This document shows, in pieces, positions 8,721 to 18,446 of a stretch of 64,000 bases of DNA (position 1 is its first letter; each line of letters begins with the position of its first letter). Where the stretch lies: contig NZ_JADBGR010000057.1 in assembly GCF_014892515.1 (NCBI RefSeq), forward strand, positions 1-64,000, given 5' to 3'. A program made the translations under genes and the position numbers. The notes under the pieces were generated by a model. It was not told the origin of the DNA. It did not search any database and saw only the letters and a list, made by a program, of their open reading frames with translations. This DNA is from Myceligenerans pegani (GTDB lineage Bacteria; Actinomycetota; Actinomycetes; Actinomycetales; Cellulomonadaceae).

Positions 8721-9644
8721 TCAGTGCTGGTGGTTCCGGCCTGGCTCGTAGGTGAAGATCGCGGAGTCGAAGTGGTTGTAGCCCGCGTAGTCGATGAGTT
8801 CGTAGAGCCGGGCCCGGGTCTGCATGTCGCCGACGACGGCGTGCTGGGTGCCCTCCGCGTTCAGCGTGTCCAGCGTGCGCTCGGCCGCGCCCATCGCCAT
8901 GCGCAGCAGCGTCACCGGGTAGATCACGAGACGCGCTCCGGCGTCCTCGAGCTGCTTGACGGTGAACAGCTCGGACTTGCCGAACTCCGTCATGTTCGCC
9001 AGCACCGGCACGTCCACGGCCGAGGCGACGGCCTCGAACTCCGACAGATCCCGCATCGCCTCCGGGAAGATCGCGTCGGCGCCGGCATCGGTCAGGGCCT
9101 TGGCCCGGTCGATCGCGAGCCGCAGCCCGCGCTCGCCCGGTTCGGTCCCGCGCACGTCGGTGCGCGCCATGATGAGGAAATCCGGGTCGCGGCGGCCGTC
9201 GACGGCGGCCCGTACGCGGCGTACCGCCTCGCCGAGCTCCACGACCTCCTTGCCGTCCAGGTGTCCGCAGCGCTTGGGATTCACCTGGTCCTCGAGGTGC
9301 ATGCCGGCGACTCCGGCGTCCTCCATGGTCTGCACGGTGCGGGCGACGTTCATCGGCTCGCCGAACCCGGTGTCGGCGTCGACCAGCGTGGGCAGGTCGG
9401 TGACGCGCGCGATCTGGCCCGCCCGGGCCGACACCTCGGTCAGGGTGGTGAGCCCGATGTCGGGCAGCCCGAGGTCCGCCGACAGGACCGCGCCCGAGAC
9501 GTACACGCCGTCGAACCCCTTGTCCTCGATGAGACGCGCGGACAACGGGTTGAACGCGCCGGGGAGGCGCAGGATCTCGCCCGAGGCGAGCGCTTCGCGG
9601 AAAGCCCGGCGTTTGGCGGCCGGCGTCTGACGGCTGAACAGCAT
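8721..9644 (-). CDS. prpB: Methylisocitrate lyase
   Basis: Splits 2-methylisocitrate into pyruvate and succinate, the last step of the methylcitrate cycle. A TIM-barrel protein of the isocitrate lyase/PEP mutase superfamily, 307 residues. It shows VDADTGFGE (metal and substrate binding), HLEDQVNPKRCGH with the catalytic cysteine in KRCGH, and MARTDVRG. The ATG at 9644 shares one base with the prpD stop (TGATG), which indicates translational coupling. The order D-B-C is that of corynebacterial prp operons. Confidence 0.93.
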   Translation of the reverse strand: MLFSRQTPAAKRRAFREALASGEILRLPGAFNPLSARLIEDKGFDGVYVSGAVLSADLGLPDIGLTTLTEVSARAGQIARVTDLPTLVDADTGFGEPMNVARTVQTMEDAGVAGMHLEDQVNPKRCGHLDGKEVVELGEAVRRVRAAVDGRRDPDFLIMARTDVRGTEPGERGLRLAIDRAKALTDAGADAIFPEAMRDLSEFEAVASAVDVPVLANMTEFGKSELFTVKQLEDAGARLVIYPVTLLRMAMGAAERTLDTLNAEGTQHAVVGDMQTRARLYELIDYAGYNHFDSAIFTYEPGRNHQH

Positions 9645-11272
9645 CAGCGGACCTCCGCTCCGGTGGTGGCCGGCGTGGCCGCTCCGGGGGCCGAGCCGGC
9701 CGAGACCCCTGCGCCGGCGGTCGCGGCACGCCCGGACGCCGGGGAGCCCGCCATGTCGAACAGCCCGCGCGGCGGCTCGACGTCGTCCAGCAGCCCGGGC
9801 CGCGCCACGATCGTCAGTTCCCGGACCTCGGCCGGCGTGAGTTCCGGGAGGCGCCCGGCGAGGTCGAGGAAGCGCGCGATCTCCGGCTCCTCCAGGACGC
9901 CCTCGGCCAGCGTGCGGAACTTCGCGACGTAGTTCTCGCGGGCGAACGGGCGGGCGCCCAGCGGGTGCGCGTCGGCGACCGCGATCTCGCGGGCCACCGT
10001 CTCGCCCGAGGCGGTGGTGATCTCCACGCGGCCGCCGAAGGCCTTCTCGGCCGGGTCCGTGGAGTGGTAGCGGCGCGTCCACTCCGGATCCTCGGTCGTC
10101 GTGACCTTGCGCCACAGCTTGACCGTGTCGGGCCGCTGTGCCCGCTCGGGGGCGTACGAGGCCACGTGGTGCCAGCCGCCGTCCTGCAGCGCGACCGCGA
10201 AGATGTACGGCACGGAGTGGTCCAGTGTCTCGCGGGAGGCGGTCGGGTCGTACTTCTGCGGGTCGTTCGCGCCTGAGCCGATCACGAAGTGGGTGTGGTG
10301 GCTCGTGTGCAGCACGATGCGCTCGACGTTGGCCGGGTCGCGCAGGTCCGGCCGCTCGGTGCCGAGCGCGCGCGCCAGGTCGATGATCGCCTGCGCCTGG
10401 TACTCCGCGGAGTGCTCCTTGGTGTAGGTGTCGAGGATGCCGGTGCGGGGCTCTCCCGCGCCCGGGAGGACGACGTCGTACGCCGCGTCCGGGCCGTCCA
10501 GCAGCCAGGCGACCACGCCGTCCTCGCCCTCGTAGATCGGCTCGGGGGAGGTCTGGCCGCGCATCGCGCGGTCGACCGCCTCGACCGCGAGCTTGCCCGC
10601 GAACGCGGGCGCGTGCGCCTTCCACGTGGAGATCTGGCCCTTGCGGGACTGCCGGGTGGCCGTCGTGGTGTGCAGCGCCTGGCCGATCGCCTGGAACACG
10701 GTCTCGGTGTCGAGGCCGAGCATCGTGCCGATGCCGGCGGCGGCGCTCGGGCCGAGGTGCGCGACGTGGTCGATCTTGTGCCTGTGCAGACTGATCGCCT
10801 TGACCAGGTCCACCTGGATCTCGTAACCGGTGACGATGCCGCGCAGGAGCGCCGCCCCGTCGGCGCCCGTGTGCTGCGCGACGGCGAGGATCGGCGGGAT
10901 GTTGTCGCCCGGGTGGGAGTACTCGGCGGCCAGGAAGGTGTCGTGGAAGTCGAGCTCGCGCACGGCGACGCCGTTCGCCCACGCGGCCCACTCGGGGCTG
11001 CAGGTCCGGTCGGTCGCCAGGCCGAACACCGTCGCGCCCGGAGTGTACGGGTGGGCCACGGCCTGCGCGCGGGACGCGATTCCCGGGCCGCGCGTCAGGC
11101 TGGCCGCCGCGACCGCCGCGTTGTCGATGACGCGGTTCACGACCATGTCGGTGATCTCGGGCGTGGGCGCGACCTGGTCGGTCGCCAGCTCGGCCAGCTT
11201 CCACGCGAGCTGATCCCGGCGCTCGAGGCTCTCCGCGCTCTTGTAGACGCGGAGATGATGGGTGTACGGCAT
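9644..11272 (-). CDS. prpD: 2-methylcitrate dehydratase
   Basis: First gene of the propionate operon. It dehydrates 2-methylcitrate in the methylcitrate cycle. The 542-residue MmgE/PrpD-family protein shows [20 protein letters not shown] and [14 protein letters not shown], which line the active site of the family. The last ~30 residues (Ala/Gly/Thr-rich) exceed the family core and overlap the prpB start. No prpR-type regulator is adjacent. The promoter is in the divergent spacer shared with nth. Confidence 0.92.
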   Translation of the reverse strand: MPYTHHLRVYKSAESLERRDQLAWKLAELATDQVAPTPEITDMVVNRVIDNAAVAAASLTRGPGIASRAQAVAHPYTPGATVFGLATDRTCSPEWAAWANGVAVRELDFHDTFLAAEYSHPGDNIPPILAVAQHTGADGAALLRGIVTGYEIQVDLVKAISLHRHKIDHVAHLGPSAAAGIGTMLGLDTETVFQAIGQALHTTTATRQSRKGQISTWKAHAPAFAGKLAVEAVDRAMRGQTSPEPIYEGEDGVVAWLLDGPDAAYDVVLPGAGEPRTGILDTYTKEHSAEYQAQAIIDLARALGTERPDLRDPANVERIVLHTSHHTHFVIGSGANDPQKYDPTASRETLDHSVPYIFAVALQDGGWHHVASYAPERAQRPDTVKLWRKVTTTEDPEWTRRYHSTDPAEKAFGGRVEITTASGETVAREIAVADAHPLGARPFARENYVAKFRTLAEGVLEEPEIARFLDLAGRLPELTPAEVRELTIVARPGLLDDVEPPRGLFDMAGSPASGRAATAGAGVSAGSAPGAATPATTGAEVR

Positions 11273-11320
11273 TCTGTGCTCTCCCGATGCGATCGGCGAT
11301 ACGACGTCGTAGCGTCGTCC

Positions 11321-11403
11321 AGCCTATGCCGTGAATCTGACGCGCCGGTTCGTGGAACCGCGCGGAACTACGCCGCGACTTCGCGAATCCGGAACTCTTC
11401 CGG
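11321..11403. promoter_or_regulatory. Divergent prpD/nth control region
   Basis: On the minus strand TAGGCT (11321-11326) is a good -10 hexamer for prpD. Just upstream lies the dyad CGGTTC-GTG-GAACCG (11346-11360), and further on CCGGAA-CTC-TTCCGG (11389-11403). Both are perfect 6-bp half-sites with a 3-base spacer and are candidate operators for a propionate or carbon regulator. No known operator was recognised. Confidence 0.45.
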
Positions 11404-11457
11404 CGCCTGGACGCGGGCCATGATCGGATGTCGGCCTCCCTCGATACTCTGGCGGGC

Positions 11458-12198
11458 GTGACGACTCCCGAGACGACCAGCACCGTGGACGCCACTCCGA
11501 CCGGCGAGAGCCGGCTCGCGCTCGTGCGCCGGGCGCGGCGGATCGACCGGGTGCTGGCCGAGACCTACCCCGATGCGCGGGCCGAGCTCGACTTCACCAC
11601 GCCGCTCGAGCTGCTGGTCGCGACCGTGCTGAGCGCGCAGACCACCGACGTGCGCGTGAACGCCGCGACGCCCGCACTGTTCGCGAAGTATCCGGACGCG
11701 GCCGCCTACGCGGCGGCGGACCCGGAGGAACTGGAGGAGGTGCTCCGGCCGCTCGGGTTCTTCCGGGCCAAGGCGAAGGCGGTCATGGGGCTCGGCAAGG
11801 CGCTCGTGGACCGGTTCGACGGCGAGGTGCCGGGCCGCCTGCAGGACCTCGTGACGCTCCCGGGAGTGGGGCGCAAGACGGCGAACGTCGTGCTGGGCAA
11901 CGCCTTCGGGGTCCCCGGGATCACTGTCGACACGCACTTCGGGCGGCTCGCGCGGCGCCTGGGGTTCACCACCGAGGAGGACCCGGTGAAGGTCGAGCAC
12001 GCGGTCGGGGAGCTGTTCCCGCGCAAGGACTGGGTCATGCTCAGCCACCACCTCATCTGGCACGGCCGGCGGGTGTGCCACGCGAAGCGGCCGGCGTGCG
12101 GCGCGTGCCCGGTGGCCCGCTGGTGCCCGTCGTCGGGCATCGGCGAGCAGGACCCGGTCGCGGCTGCCGCGCTGGTGCGCACGGCCGGACCCAACTGA
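11458..12198 (+). CDS. nth: Endonuclease III
   Basis: A DNA glycosylase/AP lyase that removes oxidised pyrimidines in base-excision repair. The helix-hairpin-helix [12 protein letters not shown] contains the catalytic lysine, and VDTHFGRLA the catalytic aspartate. The C-terminus has four cysteines spaced C-x6-C-x2-C-x5-C for the 4Fe-4S cluster. The GTG at 11458 (246 residues) is chosen because TACTCT lies just upstream in a leaderless arrangement much like that before the 14593 gene. An ATG at 11428 would add 10 residues. The nearby crp and EphE-like genes mirror the mycobacterial locus. Confidence 0.93.
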   Translation: MTTPETTSTVDATPTGESRLALVRRARRIDRVLAETYPDARAELDFTTPLELLVATVLSAQTTDVRVNAATPALFAKYPDAAAYAAADPEELEEVLRPLGFFRAKAKAVMGLGKALVDRFDGEVPGRLQDLVTLPGVGRKTANVVLGNAFGVPGITVDTHFGRLARRLGFTTEEDPVKVEHAVGELFPRKDWVMLSHHLIWHGRRVCHAKRPACGACPVARWCPSSGIGEQDPVAAAALVRTAGPN

Positions 12199-12298
12199 GC
12201 CGGTCGGTCTCCGCTGCTCCGGGCACCTCCTTGCGCCCGGTCGGGGCGTGCCGCCCATGCCCGGCGCAGGTTGCCGCGTCCGGCGTCGCCTCGGGACG

Positions 12299-13261
12299 TC
12301 ACGCACCCCAGAGCGCATGCCGGTCCGCCACGGGGCGGAGCCAGTTCACCAGGATCTCACTGACCTCCTCCGGGGCCTCCTCCGGGAGGAAGTGACCGAC
12401 CCCGGGGACGACGTCGTAACGGAAGTCCCGTACCAGACGGGCCGCGTCGAGGTCGGCGATCTCCGGGCGCACCAGGCCGTCCGCGGACCCGTGGATCTGG
12501 AGCGCGGGAATCGCCAGCGGACGGCGCACGGCGGCGCGGAGCCGGCGTCCCGAGGCGCGGGGCGCCGAGCGCACCGACCATCGCAGCGCTTCCATCGCCG
12601 AGTGCGCCGCGAACGGGATGCGCATGACGTCGCGGTACCGGGTGACGTCGTCGGGTGCGAACGGCACGGCCGCACCGTGCGCGAGAACCCGCGCGACGAG
12701 ATAGCCGCCGGTCAGCGCCCGCTCCGGCATCGTGGGCAGCTGGTAGAAGGCGAGGTGTCGCAGGGCCAGGGGTGTCAGGGCGGCCCGTCCGGGGACGACG
12801 ACGCGCGCCGGGTGCGGCGCCCCGAGCGCGGCCACGCCGGCCACCACCCGCGGATGCAGCGCCGCCACGCCCCACGCCAGGATGCCCCCCGTCCCGTGCC
12901 CGACGAGGACGGCCCGCTCCCGCCCCAGCGATCGCACCACGCCGGCGACGTCGCGTGCGCGGGCGAGCACGTCGTACCCGCCGGGAGGCTTGTCGGACGC
13001 TCCGGAGCCGCGCACGTCCATCGCCGCCACGCGATAGCCGGCCTCCGCCAGCGCGGGAATCTGGTGCCGCCACGCCCACCAGAACTGCGGGAAGCCGTGC
13101 AGCAGGACGACCAGCGGCGCGAGCCGGTCCGCCGGCCCGGCGACCGCGACATGGAACCGTGACCCGCCCGAGGCCACCATCTCGTGCCGCCACGGCCCGT
13201 CGGGCAGCGCAACGGCGACATCGCTCGGGGGAGCACTCGAGGTCCGGGACACCACGGTCAC
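12299..13261 (-). CDS. Alpha/beta hydrolase, EphE-like, no nucleophile
   Basis: A 320-residue alpha/beta-hydrolase resembling epoxide hydrolases: oxyanion motif HGFPQFWWAWRHQIPALA, then MDVRGSGASDKP. The nucleophile elbow reads VGHGTGG: the Asp or Ser expected after GH is glycine. The acid (near SADGLVRPE) and the histidine (GVGHFLPEEAP) are present. The GHGxGG form occurs in some actinobacterial relatives, as far as I recall, so it may be a subfamily trait rather than a recent mutation. Position near nth matches mycobacterial ephE. Catalysis by the standard mechanism is doubtful. Confidence 0.8.
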   Translation of the reverse strand: MTVVSRTSSAPPSDVAVALPDGPWRHEMVASGGSRFHVAVAGPADRLAPLVVLLHGFPQFWWAWRHQIPALAEAGYRVAAMDVRGSGASDKPPGGYDVLARARDVAGVVRSLGRERAVLVGHGTGGILAWGVAALHPRVVAGVAALGAPHPARVVVPGRAALTPLALRHLAFYQLPTMPERALTGGYLVARVLAHGAAVPFAPDDVTRYRDVMRIPFAAHSAMEALRWSVRSAPRASGRRLRAAVRRPLAIPALQIHGSADGLVRPEIADLDAARLVRDFRYDVVPGVGHFLPEEAPEEVSEILVNWLRPVADRHALWGA

Positions 13262-13317
13262 GGTTCGAACTTACGCGACCCGCGTCGGCCCTGCGGGGTG
13301 AATCGGTGCGCCGGGCG

Positions 13318-13372
13318 CCCGACCCAAGCTGTACCGGTGTGCGGGCCCCCGACCCGGGCTGTACCGGTGTGC
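13318..13372. repeat. Two tandem 25-nt repeats, 30-nt period
   Basis: The units at 13318-13342 and 13348-13372 share 23 of 25 bases and end in GCTGTACCGGTGTGC. They lie just upstream of the hydrolase start, between it and the glnR stop. ACCGGT is itself a small palindrome, so regulator binding is possible but unproven. Confidence 0.6.
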
Positions 13373-13516
13373 CCTACGCCCGATCGTGGGCGGGCGCGAT
13401 CTTCACGTCCCGCCGGCGCACCTTCCACGCATCCCGCGGGACGGGCCGCGGTGATGTGGCTGGGCCAGAAACTCCGGCCGCGATCGTCGGCCCGTGCGTT
13501 CCGTGGGGGATCGCGC

Positions 13517-14356
13517 TCACCGAGGCGACCGCGGAGCCGTCCTGGACTGGCCGCGTCGCGGGCCGGACGCGGGCTTCGCGGTGGGACCGCCGTCGTCGGC
13601 CACCGCCGTCGTTGCGGCGTCGTCGGGCTTCGCGGCCTCCGTGACCGGGACTTCGGTGGCCTCCTCCGGCTCGGCGGCGCGCTCCTTGGGCGGGTCGAAG
13701 CGGTAGCCGACGTTGCGGACGGTGCCGATGAGCTGCTCGTGCTCGGGGCCGAGCTTGGCGCGCAGGCGCCGCACGTGGACGTCCACGGTGCGGGTGCCGC
13801 CGTAGTAGTCGTAGCCCCAGACCTCCTGGAGGAGCTGGGCGCGGGTGAAGACCCGGCCCGGGTGCTGCACCAGGTACTTGAGGAGCTCGAACTCCTTGTA
13901 GGTGAGGTCGATCGGCCGGCCGCGCAGGCGGGCGGTGTAGCCGCCCGCGTCGATCGCGAGGTCTCCCGCGGCGATCTCCTGCTGCGACTCCTCGGCAGGG
14001 CCGCGCGCCGAGCGTTCCACGACGAGTCGCAGCCGGGCCTCGACCTCGGCGGGGGAGGCGGACTCCAGCAGCAGGTCGTCGGCGCCCCATTCGTGCGTGA
14101 CGACCGTGAGGCCGCCCTCCGTGAGGACCAGCACCAGAGGGACCGTGAGCCCGGTGGCGTGCAGGAGTCGGCAGGTCGTGCGGGCGGCGACGAGGTCGCG
14201 GCGAGCGTCGAGCAGGACGACGTCGGCGTCCGGGGCATCCACGAGAGCGGACGGCTCCATGGGCAGCACACGGACCCGGTGCGACAGGAGCCCGAGGGCC
14301 GGGAGCACGTCAGCCGATCCGCCGTTGGCGGGTGTGAGGATCAACAACTCTGCCAT
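13517..14356 (-). CDS. glnR: Nitrogen regulator GlnR
   Basis: OmpR-type response regulator of 279 residues, very like streptomycete GlnR, which controls glutamine synthetase, ammonium and nitrate genes. The N-terminal receiver (LLILTPANG...[24 protein letters not shown]) is the atypical orphan kind. The DNA-binding domain contains [39 protein letters not shown] and [17 protein letters not shown] precedes the ATG. No histidine kinase gene is adjacent, as is usual for GlnR. The last ~55 residues form a disordered Ala/Pro/Arg-rich tail of variable length in the family. Confidence 0.93.
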   Translation of the reverse strand: MAELLILTPANGGSADVLPALGLLSHRVRVLPMEPSALVDAPDADVVLLDARRDLVAARTTCRLLHATGLTVPLVLVLTEGGLTVVTHEWGADDLLLESASPAEVEARLRLVVERSARGPAEESQQEIAAGDLAIDAGGYTARLRGRPIDLTYKEFELLKYLVQHPGRVFTRAQLLQEVWGYDYYGGTRTVDVHVRRLRAKLGPEHEQLIGTVRNVGYRFDPPKERAAEPEEATEVPVTEAAKPDDAATTAVADDGGPTAKPASGPRRGQSRTAPRSPR

Positions 14357-14592
14357 CGACGCACCTCCTCTCGCCGGTCAGGCTCTGCGGAAGTCTGCCT
14401 TGTTGCTTGTTGCGTGCATGTTACACGGCCTTTTCCTGGACGCGATCGGCGACGTCAGGGCACGTGACCGGGTTGTGAAGCGAGCGTCGGATCCGCGCGT
14501 GTCGGCCGTTCGGGGCGCGCGGGTGCACGCGCGTTCCGGGCGCACCGGGGTGTCCATGCGCTGCGACTCGGTCATCTGGAACACTCTGGGGC

Positions 14593-15333
14593 GTGTCTGT
14601 GTCATCCCGTGCCGTGACGACCGCCGTGCTCGCCGCGGCCGTGGCAGCCGGCGCCTATGTCGAACCACGTCCCCTGGCCCTCGTCGGCGTGGCGGGGCTC
14701 CTGGTGGTCCTGCTCGCGCTCGGCTGGCCGAACATCCTGCGGCTTCCGGCACCGGGAGGATCTCGGCTCGTGGTCCTGCTCAGCGGTCTCGGCGCGGCCG
14801 CCGCGACCTGGTACACGCCGAGCGAGCCGGTGCTCCGGCACCTGCCGATGATCATCGCGATCGCCTTCGTCCTGGCGTTCCTCGCGGAGATGATGCGGCG
14901 CGACGGCCGCCGCCGGCTGACCGAGTCGGTCACGGGCACCGTGTCCGGGATCGTCGTCGCCGTCTGCGCGGCGGGCTGGGTCGCCGCCGCCCGGACCGAG
15001 GCCGGCGCGATGCTCGTCGCGACCGCCGCGTTCGCGCTGGCCATCGCCGCGGCATCGGCCGCGCTGCCGCTGAAGGGCTGGCGGGCGCTCATCGTGGCGG
15101 TCGTCGCCGCGGTGGTGACGGGCGGCGGCGTCGCGACCCTGCTTCCGTCCATGGACACCGTCAGCGGGTCGTGGACGGGCGCCGTCGCAGGGATCGTCGT
15201 GGGCGGTCTCCACCTGCTCCTGGAACGCCTGCCCGCGCTGAGGGGGAAGCTCGCAGGGCTGTCCGCCGCGACGATCCCCGTCACGGTGACGGGCATGTTC
15301 GTCTTCGTGGTGGGGCGCCTCGTCATCCTGTAG
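14593..15333 (+). CDS. Multi-pass membrane protein
   Basis: A 246-residue protein with about eight predicted membrane helices and almost no soluble parts. I do not recognise a catalytic motif. It diverges from glnR, a position often filled in actinobacteria by a conserved hypothetical membrane protein. The GTG start follows an ACTCTGG-like sequence closely resembling that upstream of nth, which suggests a leaderless transcript. Function unknown. Confidence 0.7.
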   Translation: MSVSSRAVTTAVLAAAVAAGAYVEPRPLALVGVAGLLVVLLALGWPNILRLPAPGGSRLVVLLSGLGAAAATWYTPSEPVLRHLPMIIAIAFVLAFLAEMMRRDGRRRLTESVTGTVSGIVVAVCAAGWVAAARTEAGAMLVATAAFALAIAAASAALPLKGWRALIVAVVAAVVTGGGVATLLPSMDTVSGSWTGAVAGIVVGGLHLLLERLPALRGKLAGLSAATIPVTVTGMFVFVVGRLVIL

Positions 15334-15427
15334 CCCGCCTCCTGCCGGCCGACCTCTTGCAGGCGGGTGACGGGCATCGCCGTCGCCGGCGACACCGTGG
15401 TGAGGTGCCACGGATTTCACGCTCAGG

Positions 15428-15461
15428 GCGTTCTCGGCGAATGGGCGTTCTCGGCGAATGG
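15428..15461. repeat. Two tandem 17-bp repeats
   Basis: GCGTTCTCGGCGAATGG occurs twice in direct succession in the spacer between two convergent genes. No function is apparent. Confidence 0.7.
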
Positions 15462-15485
15462 GCTCCGTGACGTCGTCGCCCGCGC

Positions 15486-16607
15486 CTACAGCTCGGGCAG
15501 CGCCGCGCGGGCTCGCTCCGGGCCGGTGCCGGTCGCCTCCAGCATGTCCACCAGCGGCGAGCGCAGCAGCATGACGAGCGACTGCACCTGCCAGTCGCCG
15601 GAGCCGACGGCGTGCGGGTCCGCCAGGCCCGCGGTCTGCTCCAGCACCTCCCGCGCGCGTAGCCCGGCCCCGCCCCGGCCGACGTCGGACGCCAGCAGCC
15701 GCACGCCCGCCGCGAACCGTTCGACACGGTCCGCGACCGGGCCGACGTCGTGCGGCACCTCGGCCGCGACGACCGCGGCCGAGCGTCGCGCGAGCACCCG
15801 CACGGAGCGCATCGCCCGGTCGGTGAGGACGGCCTGCTCCTCGAGTCGTTCCAGTTCGTACCGGTGGCGGCGGCCCACGCTCACGCGCGCCAGGTCGTGG
15901 GCGCCGCGGGCGGCGGTCTGCCACTCCTCGAGCACCGGCTCGGACGCCCGCCCGCGCACGAGCGCGGCGCGCGCCGCGGAGGCGTCACGCTCTCGCATCC
16001 CGCGCGCGAGCACCTCCAGGGTCTCGGCCAGCTCGGTCAGCGCCCGCTCGCCGAGGGCCCGCGGGCGGCGCCGGGTGTCGCCCGGCACCAGCACCGCCAC
16101 GAGCAGTGCGATCGCCCCGCCGACCAGTGCGTCCGTCCACCGCCCGAGCGGCCCGCCGGACGCGGCGGGCAGGCCCACCACGATGATGGCCTGCGCCCCG
16201 GCCTGCATCACGAGCAGCGGCCCGGAGTCGATGAAGCGCGCGAGCACCGCGGAGACGAACAGCACCACCGTGAGCTGCCACCAGCCCGATCCGATGAGGT
16301 GCACGATCAGGTCGCCCATGCCGACGCCGACGGCGACGCCCACCGCCAGTTCCGCGACCTTGCGGACGTCGCGTTGCGAGGTGAAGCCCAGGCACAGCCA
16401 TGCCGCGACGGGGGCGAAGAACGGCTCCGCGTGCCCGAGCAGCCGGTTGGCGATCAGGTAGGCGAGGCCGGCCGCCACGGCCGCCTGGCCGATCGGGACG
16501 AGCCCCGCGCGTGCTCGTGTCCAGCCTTGCCGTATCCGCGTGCGCAGGACCAGGACGCGCAGTGCGCGCCGGAACATCGCGTCCGCGGGACCCGGGAGTG
16601 CGCTCAA
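15486..16607 (-). CDS. FUSC-family membrane protein
   Basis: A 373-residue inner-membrane protein with the pattern of FUSC/aromatic acid exporter proteins: about six N-terminal membrane helices (roughly residues 35-175), including the LCLGFTSQRDVRKVAELAVG segment, then a long helical cytoplasmic half rich in Arg and Glu. Relatives export aromatic acids or other small amphiphiles, but the substrate here is unknown. It is convergent with the preceding membrane protein gene. A spacer of about 50 bases separates its start from the ygfZ stop. Confidence 0.78.
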   Translation of the reverse strand: MSALPGPADAMFRRALRVLVLRTRIRQGWTRARAGLVPIGQAAVAAGLAYLIANRLLGHAEPFFAPVAAWLCLGFTSQRDVRKVAELAVGVAVGVGMGDLIVHLIGSGWWQLTVVLFVSAVLARFIDSGPLLVMQAGAQAIIVVGLPAASGGPLGRWTDALVGGAIALLVAVLVPGDTRRRPRALGERALTELAETLEVLARGMRERDASAARAALVRGRASEPVLEEWQTAARGAHDLARVSVGRRHRYELERLEEQAVLTDRAMRSVRVLARRSAAVVAAEVPHDVGPVADRVERFAAGVRLLASDVGRGGAGLRAREVLEQTAGLADPHAVGSGDWQVQSLVMLLRSPLVDMLEATGTGPERARAALPEL

Positions 16608-16658
16608 CGCCGCGCCCGGGGGTCCGTCGGCGCGGCGTCGACGTGCCTCACACCCGCC

Positions 16659-17822
16659 TCACAGGAGCCCGTCGCCGCCGCGCAGGCCGGGGGTGAGCCG
16701 ACCGTGCGACTCCGGGCGGTCCGCCGAGAGTCCCTCACCCGGCACCACGGTCTCCTGCGCGGCCGCCACCTCGACGACGTCGCCGCCGGCCTCCGACACC
16801 ACCAGCAGTTCCGCGTCCTCCGGGACGCTGCGCTTCAGCACGGCCAGTCCGACGGGTCCGAGCTCGTGGTGCCGTGCGACGGAGGTCAGCTTCCCGACGA
16901 CCTTGCCCGACGACGCCCCGGGAGCACCCTCCGGCCGCAGGCGGACCTCGGCGCCGGGCTCGGGGATGACATGTCCGGACCCGTCGAGGTGCAGGAACGT
17001 GAGCCGGCGCGGCGGCCGGCCGAGGTTGTGCACCCGGGCGATCGTCTCCTGGCCCCGGTAGCAGCCCTTGGCCAGGTGCACGGCGGTGCGCAGCCAGTCG
17101 AGCTCGTGCGGGATCGTTCGCTCGTCCACGTCGCGGCCCAGCCGCGGACGCCAGGCCTCGATGCGCAGCGCCTCGGTCGCCCAGGTCCCGGCGAGGCGCC
17201 AGCCCGTGGCCTCGCGGGCCGCGACCTCCTCGGCCAGCGACTCGGCGGGGACCAGCACGAGCCGCCAGTGGCGGTCCGCGCCGGGGTGCTCATTCTCCGG
17301 CGGGCCGTACCGCGTGCCGCCGCCGACCACGTGCGGCCACGTGTCGCGCCAGGTGACCGGCTCGTCCTCGGTGCCCTCGGCGTCGACGGCCTCACCGATC
17401 GCGGCGTACCGCCCGGTGAGGTCCTCGATCTCGACGCGCATCATGAACTTCATGCGCTCGAGCCACGCCGCGAGCCCGGGCGCCGAGGCGCGCTCGGTGA
17501 TCAGCCAGGTGGCCTCGCCGTCGTCGACGACGCCGGCCGCGTGCTCGGCATGTCCCTGCGGCGAGAGGACGAACAGCTCGGTGGACTCGCGCGGTCGCAG
17601 GTGCTCGACGTCCTGCGAGGTGATGGAGTGCAGCCAGCTGAGCCGGTCGGGCCCGGCGACGCGCACGACGCCCAGGTGGGACTGGTCGACGACGGCGCCG
17701 CCGTGCTCCAGCGCGCGCTGTTCGGCCACCGGGTCGCCGTAGTGCCAGGCCACCCCCTCGTCGGGTCCGGTCGCCGCGACGGCTCCCGGTCGGGCGAGCA
17801 GGGGGCTCGTGTACGTGGTCAC
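16659..17822 (-). CDS. ygfZ: Folate-binding protein YgfZ
   Basis: A tetrahydrofolate-binding GcvT-like protein that supports Fe-S enzyme assembly or repair. The family signature KGCYRGQE is present near residue 254, with ARVHNLGRPPR after it. Of several in-frame starts, the GTG at 17822 (387 residues) fits best: AAGGTG lies 8 bases upstream and the protein then begins VTTYTSPLL, as in actinobacterial homologues. It follows the nitrobindin-like gene on the same strand, a pairing conserved in actinobacteria. Confidence 0.87.
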   Translation of the reverse strand: MTTYTSPLLARPGAVAATGPDEGVAWHYGDPVAEQRALEHGGAVVDQSHLGVVRVAGPDRLSWLHSITSQDVEHLRPRESTELFVLSPQGHAEHAAGVVDDGEATWLITERASAPGLAAWLERMKFMMRVEIEDLTGRYAAIGEAVDAEGTEDEPVTWRDTWPHVVGGGTRYGPPENEHPGADRHWRLVLVPAESLAEEVAAREATGWRLAGTWATEALRIEAWRPRLGRDVDERTIPHELDWLRTAVHLAKGCYRGQETIARVHNLGRPPRRLTFLHLDGSGHVIPEPGAEVRLRPEGAPGASSGKVVGKLTSVARHHELGPVGLAVLKRSVPEDAELLVVSEAGGDVVEVAAAQETVVPGEGLSADRPESHGRLTPGLRGGDGLL

Positions 17823-17912
17823 GTCATTCACCTTCTCCACAGCGCCCTGGCGGAGGCGCGAATTCCCGCTCTCGACAGTGTCTCCCGGCACAGCGAGCCT
17901 ACGACAGGCGGG

Positions 17913-18446
17913 TCACTGCCGGTCGAGCTCGCCCGAGGCGTAGGAGCGGAGCGGCTCGCCGAACGCGGCCAGCTCCTCGACCCACAGGAGACGTCCCTCC
18001 ACCAGGCCGTACAGGCGCTTGGACGCGCGCACGTCGCTCGACGTCGACGTGCGCGCGATGGCGTCGCTCGCCAGGTCGACACGGCCGTTGCCGACGGCGC
18101 CGACGTACAGTGTCATCCGCCCGGCGGCGTCCGCGGCGACCACCTCGAGCGGGTGGCGGTCCTCCTCGAGCCCTTCGGGCCGGTCGGTGGAGACCCGCCA
18201 GTAGCCGGTCTCGGTCGACCACACGGCGTCGCCGGTCTCGCCGTCGACCGGCTCGCCGGTCGTGACGCGCAGCGTCGACTCGAAGCGGAGGTACGGGCCG
18301 CCGTCGTGGTCGAACGTGAGCTCCTGCGTGAACGGCCGCTTGCCGACCGCGGGGTGGTCGATGACGCCGCTGCCGTTCCACGTGCCCACCAGCCAGGCCA
18401 GCGGATACACCTCGGGCGAGAGGCCCTCGGGGAACGTGAAGGGCAT
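17913..18446 (-). CDS. Nitrobindin-like FABP-family protein
   Basis: A 177-residue beta-barrel protein of the DUF1794/nitrobindin family. LAWLVGTWNGSG carries the family GxWxGxG signature, and the strand pattern YLRFES...YWRV...LYVGAVG is typical. Relatives bind haem b and isomerise peroxynitrite; whether this protein keeps the haem ligand was not resolved by eye. The ATG overlaps by one base the stop of a 38-residue membrane-peptide gene (TGATG). Confidence 0.82.
   Translation of the reverse strand: MPFTFPEGLSPEVYPLAWLVGTWNGSGVIDHPAVGKRPFTQELTFDHDGGPYLRFESTLRVTTGEPVDGETGDAVWSTETGYWRVSTDRPEGLEEDRHPLEVVAADAAGRMTLYVGAVGNGRVDLASDAIARTSTSSDVRASKRLYGLVEGRLLWVEELAAFGEPLRSYASGELDRQ

Noticed and set aside
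9929-11495. 924-codon frame through prpB and antisense-like extension on the same strand
   Set aside because: Only the 3' part is prpB; the upstream part is an alternative frame of prpD without coding character.
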